Position numbers and translations under genes: made by a program. 26,024 nt of DNA from Corallochytrium limacisporum (lineage: Eukaryota > Opisthokonta), in the NCBI GenBank assembly GCA_002811645.1, contig PDIP01000124.1, forward strand, positions 13,850-39,873, written 5' to 3'. Each line of letters begins with the position of its first letter. Position 1 is the first letter of the stretch. Positions 9,801 through 18,676 of the stretch are shown piece by piece. The notes beneath the pieces were generated by a model. That model made no database searches and was not told the DNA's origin. It was given only the letters and a program-made list of their open reading frames with translations.

Positions 9801-9883
9801 TATATAAGCAACCCGGTAGGGGCCTCCAGGTCCCCGTTCTTCCCGGCCTGCAAACCGTCGGGACTCCCGCCCGGTTTTGCGGG
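9801..9883 (+). ncRNA. Candidate structured RNA: TATA-like box followed by two hairpins
   Basis: TATATAAG at 9801-9808 is followed by a hairpin at 9819-9835 (GGGGCC paired with GG-T-CCCC, one bulge). A longer stem follows at 9847-9883: eleven pairs (one G-T, one bulged T) between 9847-9857 and 9872-9883, then CGGG-ACT-CCCG (59-62 with 66-69) as the tip. No credible ORF follows. It could be a small RNA gene, a structured leader of an unseen gene, or chance pairing in GC-rich DNA. It matches no RNA family I know. Confidence 0.25.
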
Positions 9884-12213
9884 CTTCTCCGATTTCTCAG
9901 TACTTTGAGTTCGGATCCTCTACCGCGTTATCTTGCCTCTGTCTCCTCTTCTCCCTAAATCTCCCCTTACCCCTCAGATTGTTTTGGAGGCCAGGGTGAT
10001 TCCATTTTGGTGGTACAGTAATTATCGCAAACTCAAAATCTTACTATTACCGGTCAGTCACAGGGACATTTGGAGTAAGCGGGATAACAAGATTGCATTC
10101 GTCAGCTCTGGCCAATCAAATGCTTCAAAGGCGCCATGTGCTGGAGCTGGAGAGCGAAACGACTCCTCATACCGACCCTGTTTTGTAATTTTTGGCCCTA
10201 TATACTTTCTACCGTTTGTTTGTGAGCAAAGGGGGGGGGGGGGTTGTCTTCGGCGCTGAATGCGAATCCTTTTTCCCCAGGTGGAACTATGGCTCAACAA
10301 AGAAGAAGTTTGAGGGAGAGCGATATAAAGCAACACCAGATTCAGGGGCAGTAGTTGACTTCACCGGGCAGCAATTGCGAGGAAGTGAACAGCTTGGCAG
10401 TCTAAGAATAGCCACGTCCGGAGGTGGGTCAAAACGCGGAGGAGCGCGCAAAGACGATGAAGCATAGGGGACTTATGAAGCAGACTACACAAGCCCGGAG
10501 GCGCCACGAAAGAATGAAACACTCATTCTATTCCCCTATGAAGATCCCTTCGTCAGCTCCATCGGAAGCATGTGGCAAATCCAGCGTATCAACATGCAGA
10601 ATTCAGGTGTGTGGTATGCTTTGGGCGTCCACTAGCTGTTTGCATGTTTCTCGATGCTCCCTTCATCTCCTTCTTCTCCCTGCTTGGATGTTGGGTTCCT
10701 CGTGACCCGGTCACTGCGAGACGGACTACTTGTCTTCTGTCGATCGGAATGAATTTGGCAACCATTTTCAAGCCAAACACGGTACCCAAAGGCACACGAA
10801 CAGTCCTGAATTGACATACTCTTGTGTTGAGTTCGGAAAGTAGCGCCACGTATCCATGGGACAGCGCAGCGGAACTGAATGATGATAACCCAGCTAGTCA
10901 CACGAGTATCGTCTTCGATTGATAATTGGCACATATCTGGGGCCCTTTCACGATGGCAAACCATGGTCTATTCAAACACACAGAGCTATTTACCGCCAAA
11001 ACAACTGCACATGAAAGATGGGTAGTTCTTCGAGCAATCAGAGTCGCCTCACATGCTCTCGCCTATCTGCTCCATATGCACCAAATTTTCGGCAGTTCAC
11101 ATGCATAGTGGGGTGAACATATAATCCCAACGTCACATGCAATGTTCGAACCTGCGGCTGAACCATGGCATCACAAAGCTTCGGTATCCACACGTGTGGA
11201 AGACACTCACGGGAGCCTTGGAAATGGTGGCGAGTGAATAAGCAAAGTCTCTGCCCGGTTCTGCCCGGGACCACATAGATGATGTCCCACCGAACCAGAA
11301 AAAGCCATTGCATGGTGCCGAAACCTCAAAGAGTCTGTATCAGTCGGGGTGAGGTTGTAACCTTGTTGTTTTGTCCGGGCCTCACTTTCCGGTCCCCCGC
11401 TGCGGCGACGCACGGTACAGTGGTACGCGAGTTGCCTGCATAGCCACAGCCAAAACTTCCCGCTCATTCCCCCCCCCTCCCCCCTTCTCCCCCAAAGTCC
11501 CCTACCTTCCCGTGGGGGGGGGTTCTTCTCGTCCAGTTTCCTGCGGAGCTTCAACACTTTTTTTTTCTTTTGCCATCCGTTCTTAAATCCCCGAATGTTT
11601 ACTATTGAGAAACTACTACTTTGGTCAGGGTAGGGGCACTCTACCGGTTGTTTGCGCGCTAACTTTTCAAGGAGACGGGCACATTAACCCAGGTGACTCT
11701 AGCGTGGTCCCCCCCCCCCGGGAGGGCAATTAGGTCACTGTGCTCGCTCACCCACCCACACACGCGCGCGCGAAATGAGAAGCCGGCGACTGACGGGTGA
11801 TGGCAACTGCTCGGAATCTGTCTCAAACGGTTTGTAGTTCAAGCGTTGTCTATTTCTATTCTGTTGCGCAAAGAAAACGGAACCAATGGCTCCAACATCC
11901 CCATGTTGAGCGCTAACCGTTCTGTGAACCAATGCGGCATCCTGATGCACACCAGCACCAGTTGCAAATCGCTGAAAACGAAACCATGGCGTCTTGCTGG
12001 TGATGTGTCCCGAAACGTGTGCTACACCCAGGGATAATTAGGCTTTTGCTGTGTCTTTCTGACGGCAATTCAACAATCCGCTTGGTACCCAAATGCCTTG
12101 TTTCGTGATTGCGTGGGAGATTTCGGAAAATGTCTATGCATTGTCTATGACAATGGCGGTTGCTTCGACTGGCGTGCTCACTTGCTGGTGTCTCCGTTTC
12201 ACAGGTCACACTA

Positions 12214-12402
12214 CTACGGATTCATGGCATTCCCAGCCGTGAAGCAGACCACTTTCTTTTCATGATAACTGTACTGAAAACTTAGACTCAATCGTTCATC
12301 CACAGCCAAATCCTCACCTACGATTGACCACAACTGCGCATCCCAGCCCCGGGCCTTAAGACCACCTGGTGCCGTCAGATGTCCACGTCCTTTAGAGCTC
12401 AT
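12214..12402 (-). CDS. Unrecognised 62-residue ORF, doubtful
   Basis: This frame starts at an ATG (12400-12402) and encodes a peptide of normal amino-acid variety, unlike the low-complexity frames around it. It has mixed hydrophobic and charged residues, two Trp, and an FQYSYHEKK segment. There is no signal peptide, no membrane segment and no family I recognise. It could be a small gene, an exon fragment or a random frame; 62 codons is well within chance. Confidence 0.12.
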   Translation of the reverse strand: MSSKGRGHLTAPGGLKARGWDAQLWSIVGEDLAVDERLSLSFQYSYHEKKVVCFTAGNAMNP

Positions 12403-12453
12403 GCAGGGCTATCGGATTTTTCATCAATATATTGAATATAGATAAGCTACTTC

Positions 12454-12659
12454 TTACGAATGGATGGAGGTATTGTGGGTCGGCGGTGCAGAGTGGCAGT
12501 TCCTTCGAGACGGTTTGTGGGTGGCCAGCCACCAAGTCCAGACTGCGCTCCGTTTATCCTTTCTTTTTTTTTCTGGGGTTGTTGGACCGTTGGAAGTTTT
12601 GACACCGGGCAGCGACTTGCTCGGCACAGAACTCTGGCCCCCAGGAAGTTCGCGAGAGC

Positions 12660-12690
<31 letters not shown>

Positions 12691-13404
12691 AGAGAGACGA
12701 GCAGCCTTTGTTGCCTTTCCTTTTCCTTTTAAAATTTTTTGGGGGGGGGACCCAAAGGGGGGGGGCTGGTAAGGAACCGGAGACGAAGAGAAAGGGCGGT
12801 GGGGGGCGCGGGTGGGACACGCGAGTAGGGACTCTCCCGCACGGCGCAAGGCAAAAGGGAAAGATGACAAAAGGGAGAAACACAAGTTGGTGGAGCCACA
12901 CACACACACACAAAGGTGGCGACAATAACTCAACGAGGCGGAGAATCGGCCAACAAGTAGGTGAGTTGGTAGTGTGGCTGTGATGATGTGTCTCATAGGG
13001 GACACAACTGGCTGGTGTTGTGGATGTTGGAAAAGAGTGTCGGTTCGAGGGGTGGTCTGTATATTGGGAGTTTTCCGAGAAGCCAGAGCGAAACACTCCG
13101 GGAAGAGAAAGCCTAGGGGGCGCACGGAGAGATTGCGCGATGATGACGATGGCCGTTCGCTATCTCTGAGTAGAGTGGGTGTTGCAGCAGTGTGTTTCTG
13201 ATGTTCTTGGAAGAAACTAAGCAGTACCGGATCCCCATTCCCCCCTATGCTTTGACTGAGATCGGTGTTTATGCTTACGCGGGTGTGTTTCTTGTGTGCG
13301 ATACGCGGATAGTCCTGTGCAGTGCCTACATTGTGAGCGAGAGAGTGAATATATGTATGTGAGTGTGTGTGTGTGTGTGTGAAAGACGCCGCAGTTTGGC
13401 ACAC
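12454..13404. other. Low-complexity purine-rich region upstream of betaine lipid synthase
   Basis: The plus strand is rich in G and A, with G runs at about 12740 and 12758. It also holds a (CA)n near 12897 and (TG)n near 13360. A 316-codon frame crosses it on the minus strand, but it consists of Thr-His, Ser-Leu and Pro runs created by the microsatellites and is not treated as a gene. Confidence 0.6.
12656..12684. repeat. (GA)n microsatellite
   Basis: An almost pure GA run sits inside a larger purine-rich block, about 1 kb upstream of the betaine lipid synthase start. GA tracts are frequent promoter-proximal elements in many eukaryotes. Here only the repeat itself is certain. Confidence 0.9.
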
Positions 13405-13608
13405 AGAGTCTGTTGATGTCTTGGGTTTGGAGGAAAGGCTCGTGATTCTAAAGATCCCCAGTCGATAGCCTCGGCAGATTTACAACGGCATTGAAGGCAC
13501 TGTTCGAGAACAGACTCAGCGTTTACTGAGAAGAAGCAATGTTTGCGCGCCTGGTATTTGTAGGGCTTTGGGGATCAACTCTACTGCTACCTCAAACGTA
13601 GATCCCCA
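13230..13608. promoter_or_regulatory. Repeated GATCCCCA octamers upstream of betaine lipid synthase
   Basis: GATCCCCA occurs at 13230-13237, 13453-13460 and 13601-13608, and its reverse complement TGGGGATC at 13569-13576. That is four copies in under 400 bp directly before the gene. The last two face each other and also form inverted repeat A of the leader structure. The pattern suggests a transcription-factor site. The CCCC core recalls stress-response elements, but I cannot assign a factor. One further copy lies inside the coding sequence near 14779. Confidence 0.4.
13539..13601 (+). CDS. Possible 20-codon upstream ORF of betaine lipid synthase
   Basis: An ATG at 13539 opens a 20-codon hydrophobic peptide that stops at TAG (13599-13601), 70 nt before the main ATG; no other ATG lies between. 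The uORF covers the 5' arms of inverted repeats A and B and ends just at the A 3' arm, so a ribosome on it would disturb those pairings. It is meaningful only if transcription begins upstream of 13539, which is not shown. No TATA box is visible nearby to fix the start site. Confidence 0.3.
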   Translation: MFARLVFVGLWGSTLLLPQT

Positions 13609-13631
13609 ACAGTTTGAGGTTCGCAAACTGT
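13568..13631 (+). promoter_or_regulatory. Three interfering inverted repeats just upstream of betaine lipid synthase
   Basis: Repeat A is TTGGGGATC (13568-13576) with GATCCCCAA (13601-13609). Repeat B is ACCTCAAAC (13589-13597) with GTTTGAGGT (13612-13620). Repeat C is ACAGTTTG (13609-13616) with CAAACTGT (13624-13631). All arms pair perfectly. A and C can form together, sharing only base 13609. B crosses A and uses the arm needed by C, so B excludes the A+C state. If transcribed, this is a two-state RNA element 41-104 nt before the start codon. As DNA, the arms could be dimeric protein sites. Confidence 0.45.
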
Positions 13632-13671
13632 GGTCTTAACCTTTAGTAGTGGTTTAACACATTCACAAACC

Positions 13672-15663
13672 ATGTCTCTCATTGATTTTATGCATTCGAC
13701 CTTTCTGGTCCACGGCCTGCTTTACAACCTGGCCTTCGAGGACCCCGAGCAGGACCAGCTCCTCCTCAACGTTAAGAGCGACGATGTCTTGGCCATGATT
13801 ACCACCGGTGGTTGCAACGTTCTCGACCGTGCTGTCGATGGTCCCAAGAAGATCATCACCTGCGATCTGAACTTCCAGCAGAATCACCTCATGAGCTTGC
13901 GTCTCGCCTGTGCCCGCGTCATGACTTGGGAGGAGATGTTCGAGTGCTGGGGTAAGGGTAAGAGCGCGCCCCTTAAGAAGCGCTGGGCTGACGTTAAGCC
14001 CCACTTGAACCACACCAGCCAGGCCTACTGGGAAGGTCGCCTGCACTTTGTCGACAACTTCTTCCGCAAATCGAGCTCTGGCAAGCTGTTTTACATTTTC
14101 AAGGTATTCGCAATCTTGGTCGGCATCAATGGTTTGATCAACGGCATGTTCAAGGCTAAGTCTGTGGCCAAGCAACAGCAGCTCCTCTACTCTTACCGGT
14201 ACCAGCTTGCCATCTTCTACTTCATCTGCGGTACTGTCCAGAAATATCTTGCTCCTTTCGGTGGTGTGCCCCAGCGCCAATACGATATGCTGACCTACAA
14301 CGTCGCTGAGCGTGTGGTGAACCACGTCGGTAAAAACGTCGTTCTTGGACGTGATGCTCACATCTTCTACGCCTACTGGCATGGCCAGTACACAGTGGAC
14401 TGCTGCCCTCGCTACCTTTCCAAGCAGGGCTTTGCTCAGCTCAAGGAGAACCTCAACTCCGGTAAGACTGTTGTTGAGGTCTACGACGGTCTCATGCACG
14501 AGGTTCTGGACCGCGTCGTTGAGGACGGCGAACTGACCATTGCTATTCTGCTCGACCACATGGACTGGCTCGACGACAAAGACATTAACGAGGAATTCAA
14601 GGTTTTCGTGCGCAAGATGAACAAGGAGAAGGGCCGCATCATGTACCGCACCGCCGCCACATCTCCGTACCCCCGTGCCTGCCTGTCTTGGCTTGAATAT
14701 GACTACTCCCGTACCATGGAGGTTGACGAGCAACGTCCGTGTCAGCTGGGTACCTACGGTCGCACTTTCTTGTGCCGGATCCCCAAGGAAATCACTACTG
14801 TCAAGGATCTCCGCGAGCAGTGCGGTACCATCTTTGTGCCTCAGACCACTGTGTCCCAGTCCACCGCTCTCATGCGCTCCACGTTTTGGTCGGATTTCCA
14901 GGCACTCAAGGCTAACTTCCTGACCTCCTTTGCCGGTGCCAAGAGCCACAAAGAGAAAATGGACCGCTTCTACGACCCCATTAAGTTCCAGTACGACGGT
15001 TTCCGCGAGCGCATGTTGCACGGTCGCCCCGTTCTCATGGGCAATCTTCCCAGTCAGCCCAAGGTCTGGTACGACATCGGCGGTGGTACTGCCCGCAACA
15101 TTGAGTTCATCCCTGCCTCTGTTCTGAAGAACATGGACAAGATTGTGATCGTTGACATTTGCGAGCCCCTCCTTGAGGTTGCCCGCACCCGGGTCGAACA
15201 GATGGGTATTTCTGACAAGGTTGAACTTATCGCTGCTGATATCTGCGCTGCTGAGGAGAGCCAGCTGCTGAAGAACTTGCCCGAAGCTGACTTGATCACC
15301 TTCTCCTACTCTCTGACCATGATCCCCCAGTGGAAGAAGGCCATGCAGTGGGCCAATTCCAAGCTTTGCGATGGCGGTCGCATCGGTGTCACTGACTTCA
15401 CAGTCCGCAAGCCCGTCGAGCAAACCGCACTGGGTCGCTGGTTCTGGACCAACATGTTTGCTCAGGACAATGTCCACCTCACTTCCAAGCACCACGAGGT
15501 CCTGGAACAGTCCTTCCGCACTGAAACTCTTGAATTCGGTACCGGTGGTTTCCCTTACGTCCCAATGCTCTCTTGCTGGTGGTACGTCTACGTTGGCCAG
15601 AAGATTAGCAAGGGACAAACCAACCTGCCGGCTAACAGCAATCCCAGCATCCAGGCTGCTTAA
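13672..15663 (+). CDS. BTA1: Betaine lipid (DGTS) synthase, fused BtaA-BtaB type
   Basis: This 663-residue bifunctional enzyme makes diacylglyceryl-trimethylhomoserine from diacylglycerol and S-adenosylmethionine, probably on the ER. The N-terminal half is BtaA-like (3-amino-3-carboxypropyl transfer). It carries TTGGCNVLD (44-52) and CDLNFQQ (64-70) as nucleotide-binding signatures and the conserved YWHGQY and LLDHMDWL (293-300) segments. A hydrophobic stretch lies at about 141-160. The C-terminal part, from about 430, is a BtaB-like SAM-dependent N-methyltransferase with motif I DIGGGTARN (468-476), acidic VDICEP (494-499) and AADIC (521-525). Domain order is thus BtaA then BtaB. The first ATG is at 13672; the frame is open 14 codons further upstream but without Met. 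The stop is TAA. Very strong codon bias suggests abundant expression. DGTS commonly replaces phosphatidylcholine under phosphate limitation, so phosphate control is a reasonable inference. Confidence 0.95.
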   Translation: MSLIDFMHSTFLVHGLLYNLAFEDPEQDQLLLNVKSDDVLAMITTGGCNVLDRAVDGPKKIITCDLNFQQNHLMSLRLACARVMTWEEMFECWGKGKSAPLKKRWADVKPHLNHTSQAYWEGRLHFVDNFFRKSSSGKLFYIFKVFAILVGINGLINGMFKAKSVAKQQQLLYSYRYQLAIFYFICGTVQKYLAPFGGVPQRQYDMLTYNVAERVVNHVGKNVVLGRDAHIFYAYWHGQYTVDCCPRYLSKQGFAQLKENLNSGKTVVEVYDGLMHEVLDRVVEDGELTIAILLDHMDWLDDKDINEEFKVFVRKMNKEKGRIMYRTAATSPYPRACLSWLEYDYSRTMEVDEQRPCQLGTYGRTFLCRIPKEITTVKDLREQCGTIFVPQTTVSQSTALMRSTFWSDFQALKANFLTSFAGAKSHKEKMDRFYDPIKFQYDGFRERMLHGRPVLMGNLPSQPKVWYDIGGGTARNIEFIPASVLKNMDKIVIVDICEPLLEVARTRVEQMGISDKVELIAADICAAEESQLLKNLPEADLITFSYSLTMIPQWKKAMQWANSKLCDGGRIGVTDFTVRKPVEQTALGRWFWTNMFAQDNVHLTSKHHEVLEQSFRTETLEFGTGGFPYVPMLSCWWYVYVGQKISKGQTNLPANSNPSIQAA

Positions 15664-16684
15664 AGAAACTTGAATTGGCCCGATTTATTTAAAACATATA
15701 ATCTGGAAAGACCATGCAACGACGTGTGAGACTTGGGATCATTCCGCGTCCCGGAAAGGAAGCAGCCAAGGGATCAATCAGGCCTCCTCAGTTGGGCACA
15801 GAGCACCTGAAACAGGAATCGAATGAGGGGCTCTGAATGCACGGACTGCAGTACACACTATGATTCACTGATTCCCGTTTCTCATGGTCTGAGTGAAGAA
15901 CGGGTTCACAAACTGATGCAGCGGTCCGTTACCCATGTCGCATGTGCATCGGCTTTCAACATCATGCACTAGTCCTTTTATTATTTCAAACCTAGTAGAC
16001 ATCATAAAAAACTACCATATAACGTCCCGCTTCATAGAACGATTGAGATCCGTCCGCATGGCGATCCTGCTCCCAGCACCTTTGCGTGGGTGTGTGCCTT
16101 TCGTCCCCCTGTTGCTCTCTGACCTGGTGTCGTCCGGCCAGAATCCACAGTAAACCCGTCTAGGGAACTGATGAGGACTCGAACGGTTGGGAACATCAGA
16201 CTTCCGGTGCCCTCGCGGTTCCGCATGGTGTCGTACTTATCCGATGCTCATTTCATTTCAATCGATGCGTAAGGAATTCACGATGTATCATGGCCCGGGG
16301 ATGGTCATCAAAAGTGTGCACATTGCAGGACAAAACCTAGCGCAGTTGCCGGCAGTTTTGCAGTTTTGTTAGTGAGATGGGCATCTGGTCCCAGACCCCA
16401 TTTCCACCACTCACCGGACGCACCTGAAATTAGGCCCCGCCCCGTCCAAAGCGCTTCCCTTTAGTGGTTTTGCCCCGGTGTTTTTTCTTATGCGAGCGGT
16501 TTTTTTTTCCGTGTGGACCATGTCTGGACGCCTGGCCGGTGTCCCCACTGCCAACATTTTTGTCCTTGGCCTTGCACTCACCAGGGAAAGGGTCCCCGCT
16601 CTCCCGGTGTAAGAAGGGGCTCCCCCCCCCCCCCTTTCGTGCGTGGCATGGACGAAACGGGGGTGTTGCCCTGTGGCAAGGTAG
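15664..16684. other. Intergenic region between BTA1 and malic enzyme
   Basis: This 1-kb stretch holds the BTA1 3' UTR, AT-rich just after the stop, and the malic enzyme upstream region. From about 16450 it has T and C runs (16500-16509, 16623-16634) like other gene-flanking DNA in the window. A CCCGTT...AACGGG inverted repeat lies near 15876-15904. The tRNA-like GTTCGAGTCC on the minus strand near 16175 lacks a pairing T-stem. I see no gene. Confidence 0.55.
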
Positions 16685-16798
16685 ATGAAACTCCGGCGGA
16701 ACTCCACGAAGGTCTGCTGGTGGGCCGGTGGGCGCACGGGTCTATTGTCTCTTTTAATGTTTTGCCGTGTAATCGTAAGTGATACGTCCGCGGCACCA

Positions 16799-18676
16799 AT
16801 GATACTCGGACGACTGACTAAGGGTGTTCTGCCCTACCAGGCGATCACACGCAGTGCTACTGTCTCCGGCACTTCTGTTAGAGCCTCTGTGGCCCAAGCA
16901 TCGGGGTCGTCCCTCGGCATTTATGGACGCCGTCAGTGGTACGACGATGAGGAACTCCACAACCGTGCCCGTGGACGTCGCCATCCGCGAGACATCCCGA
17001 CTAATGGGTATCAGATCCTTGGCGACGCCATTTACAACCAGGGTACCGCCTTCAATCACAAGGAGCGTCGACGCATGGGTCTCCGCGGTCTATTACCGCC
17101 GCGCGTCCGCAACTGCGACGAGCAAGAGGCGGGCATCAAGGCAAAGCTGGACGTCATGAGGAACCCTTTGAACAAGTACGCGTACCTGATGGGTTTGCAG
17201 GATCGTAACGAGGCTTTGTTTCACAAAGTGGTACTGCGGTACTTCAAGGAAGTGATGCCCATCATTTACACTCCCACTGTCGGTCTAGCTTGCCAACAGT
17301 ACTCTCGCATTTTCCGCCGACCCCGCGGTTTGTATATCACTCCGCGTGACAAGGGTTTCATTCGGGACATTCTTGATAACTGGGTTGAGGCGAACGTGCG
17401 CGTGATTGTGGTCACGGACGGGGAACGCATCTTGGGTCTCGGTGACCTGGGCTGCCAAGGTATGGGTATCCCTGTCGGTAAATTGGCCCTGTACACGGGA
17501 TGTGCCGGTATTGACCCCCAGACCTGCCTGCCTGTCGTCATTGACGTTGGAACCAACAACGAAGAGATCCGCAATGACCCATTGTACATTGGCCTACCGC
17601 AAGAGCGCATACGAGGAAAGGAATATGAGGAATTGCTGGACGAGTTCATGGAAGCAGTCAAGCATGAGTACGGCCAGACCACCCTCGTGCAGTTCGAGGA
17701 CTTCGGCTCTAATAATGCGTTCAAAATCCTTGATCGGTACCGCAATGACTACTGCTGCTTCAACGACGACATTCAGGGCACCGCTGCCGTGTCCCTGGCC
17801 GGTCTATTCGGTTCCCAGAGGCTTACTGGAAACAACTTTGCTGACAACAAGTTCCTATTCTTTGGTGCGGCCCAGGCAGGCACGGGTATCGGTGAGTTAG
17901 TCGTGAACGCCTTGATGGCCGAAGGTCTGTCCGAAGAAGAGGCTCGCCTGCGGTGCTGGTTTGTTGATTCCAAAGGTCTAGTTGTGAAGAGCCGCTGGGA
18001 CCAACTTCAGCCCCATAAGAAGCCATTTGCCCATGAGCACGAGGAAGTCAAGGGCCTGGAGAACATTATTGACACCCTGAAGCCGACAGCACTGATCGGC
18101 GTGAGTGGCCAGGGCCAGACCTTTACTGAGGACGTTATTAAGACCATGTGCAAGTACAACGAAAGGCCCATTATCTTTGCCCTGTCCAATCCCACTTCTC
18201 ATGCCGAATGTACCGCCGAAGAGGCCATTAAGTGGTCTGATGGCAAGGCCGTGTTTGCCTGCGGATCACCCTTCGACACTGTGGAGTACAATGGCAAGAA
18301 GATTGAGCCAGGCCAGGGTAACAACGCGTACATCTTCCCAGGAGTGGGTCTGGCTGTCAGCGCCTGTGATCTGACCCGCGTCAATGATGAGATGTTCATG
18401 ATCGCTGCCAAGACCCTCGCTGCTGCCTTGACGGAGAACGATTTGGCGGTCGAGCGCGTCTACCCGCCTCTGGACTCCATCCGCAGCATCTCCTTGAAGA
18501 TTGCCACTGAGGTTGGCGTCTACGGTTTCAAGAATGGCCTGGCCGCAGAGAGCGAGGAGAACGAGTATCTCATCAGGCAAATGAACAAGCAAGGTGTGGA
18601 TGTCATTCGCCACTACATTGAAAGTCAGATGTACCACCCTGACGATGTACGTCTGGGTAAGGTTGTCGCCCTCTAA
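16799..18676 (+). CDS. Malic enzyme, probably mitochondrial
   Basis: The enzyme oxidatively decarboxylates malate to pyruvate and CO2, reducing NAD or NADP. From ATG 16799 it is 625 residues. Residues 1-35 are rich in Arg, Ser, Thr, Val and Ala without acidic residues, typical of a mitochondrial targeting peptide. The catalytic domain has IIYTPTVGLACQQYS (155-169), the Tyr/Lys-bearing region up to TPRDKG (181-186; K185), DLGCQGMGIPVGK (216-228) and the metal-binding signature FNDDIQGTA (321-329). The dinucleotide domain has FFGAAQAGTGIGEL (354-367) and FALSNPT (460-466). An in-frame ATG at 16685 would add 38 residues with no targeting character, so 16799, with context CACCAATG, is preferred. 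GTAAGT just upstream (16776-16781) could mark a 5' UTR intron. Cofactor choice is not decidable by eye. If NADP-linked, it would supply reductant for fatty acid synthesis. Confidence 0.95.
   Translation: MILGRLTKGVLPYQAITRSATVSGTSVRASVAQASGSSLGIYGRRQWYDDEELHNRARGRRHPRDIPTNGYQILGDAIYNQGTAFNHKERRRMGLRGLLPPRVRNCDEQEAGIKAKLDVMRNPLNKYAYLMGLQDRNEALFHKVVLRYFKEVMPIIYTPTVGLACQQYSRIFRRPRGLYITPRDKGFIRDILDNWVEANVRVIVVTDGERILGLGDLGCQGMGIPVGKLALYTGCAGIDPQTCLPVVIDVGTNNEEIRNDPLYIGLPQERIRGKEYEELLDEFMEAVKHEYGQTTLVQFEDFGSNNAFKILDRYRNDYCCFNDDIQGTAAVSLAGLFGSQRLTGNNFADNKFLFFGAAQAGTGIGELVVNALMAEGLSEEEARLRCWFVDSKGLVVKSRWDQLQPHKKPFAHEHEEVKGLENIIDTLKPTALIGVSGQGQTFTEDVIKTMCKYNERPIIFALSNPTSHAECTAEEAIKWSDGKAVFACGSPFDTVEYNGKKIEPGQGNNAYIFPGVGLAVSACDLTRVNDEMFMIAAKTLAAALTENDLAVERVYPPLDSIRSISLKIATEVGVYGFKNGLAAESEENEYLIRQMNKQGVDVIRHYIESQMYHPDDVRLGKVVAL

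Larger units (their letters stand above)
8000..12450. other. 4.4-kb stretch of ordinary composition without a recognisable gene
   Basis: I read both strands for conserved protein motifs, tRNA arms and transposase signatures and recognised none. The open frames are short, several begin at non-ATG codons, and none shows the codon pattern of the real genes. Local features are a diverged direct repeat (8735-8868), a TATA-like box followed by two hairpins (9801-9883), G and C runs near 9029, 10220, 11470 and 11710, and a 62-codon frame at 12214-12402. Non-coding RNA genes or lineage-specific exons could be hidden here. Confidence 0.55.

Noticed and set aside
12454-13404. 316-codon minus-strand ORF upstream of BTA1
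   Set aside because: Made of Thr-His, Ser-Leu and Pro runs from microsatellites and C/T tracts; no conserved segment.
13663-15618. 651-codon ORF on the minus strand opposite BTA1
   Set aside because: Shadow of the BTA1 reading frame; no domain, and composition is that of complemented biased codons.
16160-16200. Possible tRNA T-arm (GTTCGAGTCC, minus strand) and hammerhead-like CTGATGAG...CGAAC (plus strand)
   Set aside because: T-stem bases do not pair. The hammerhead core needs GAAA where GAAC is present, and stem II is missing.
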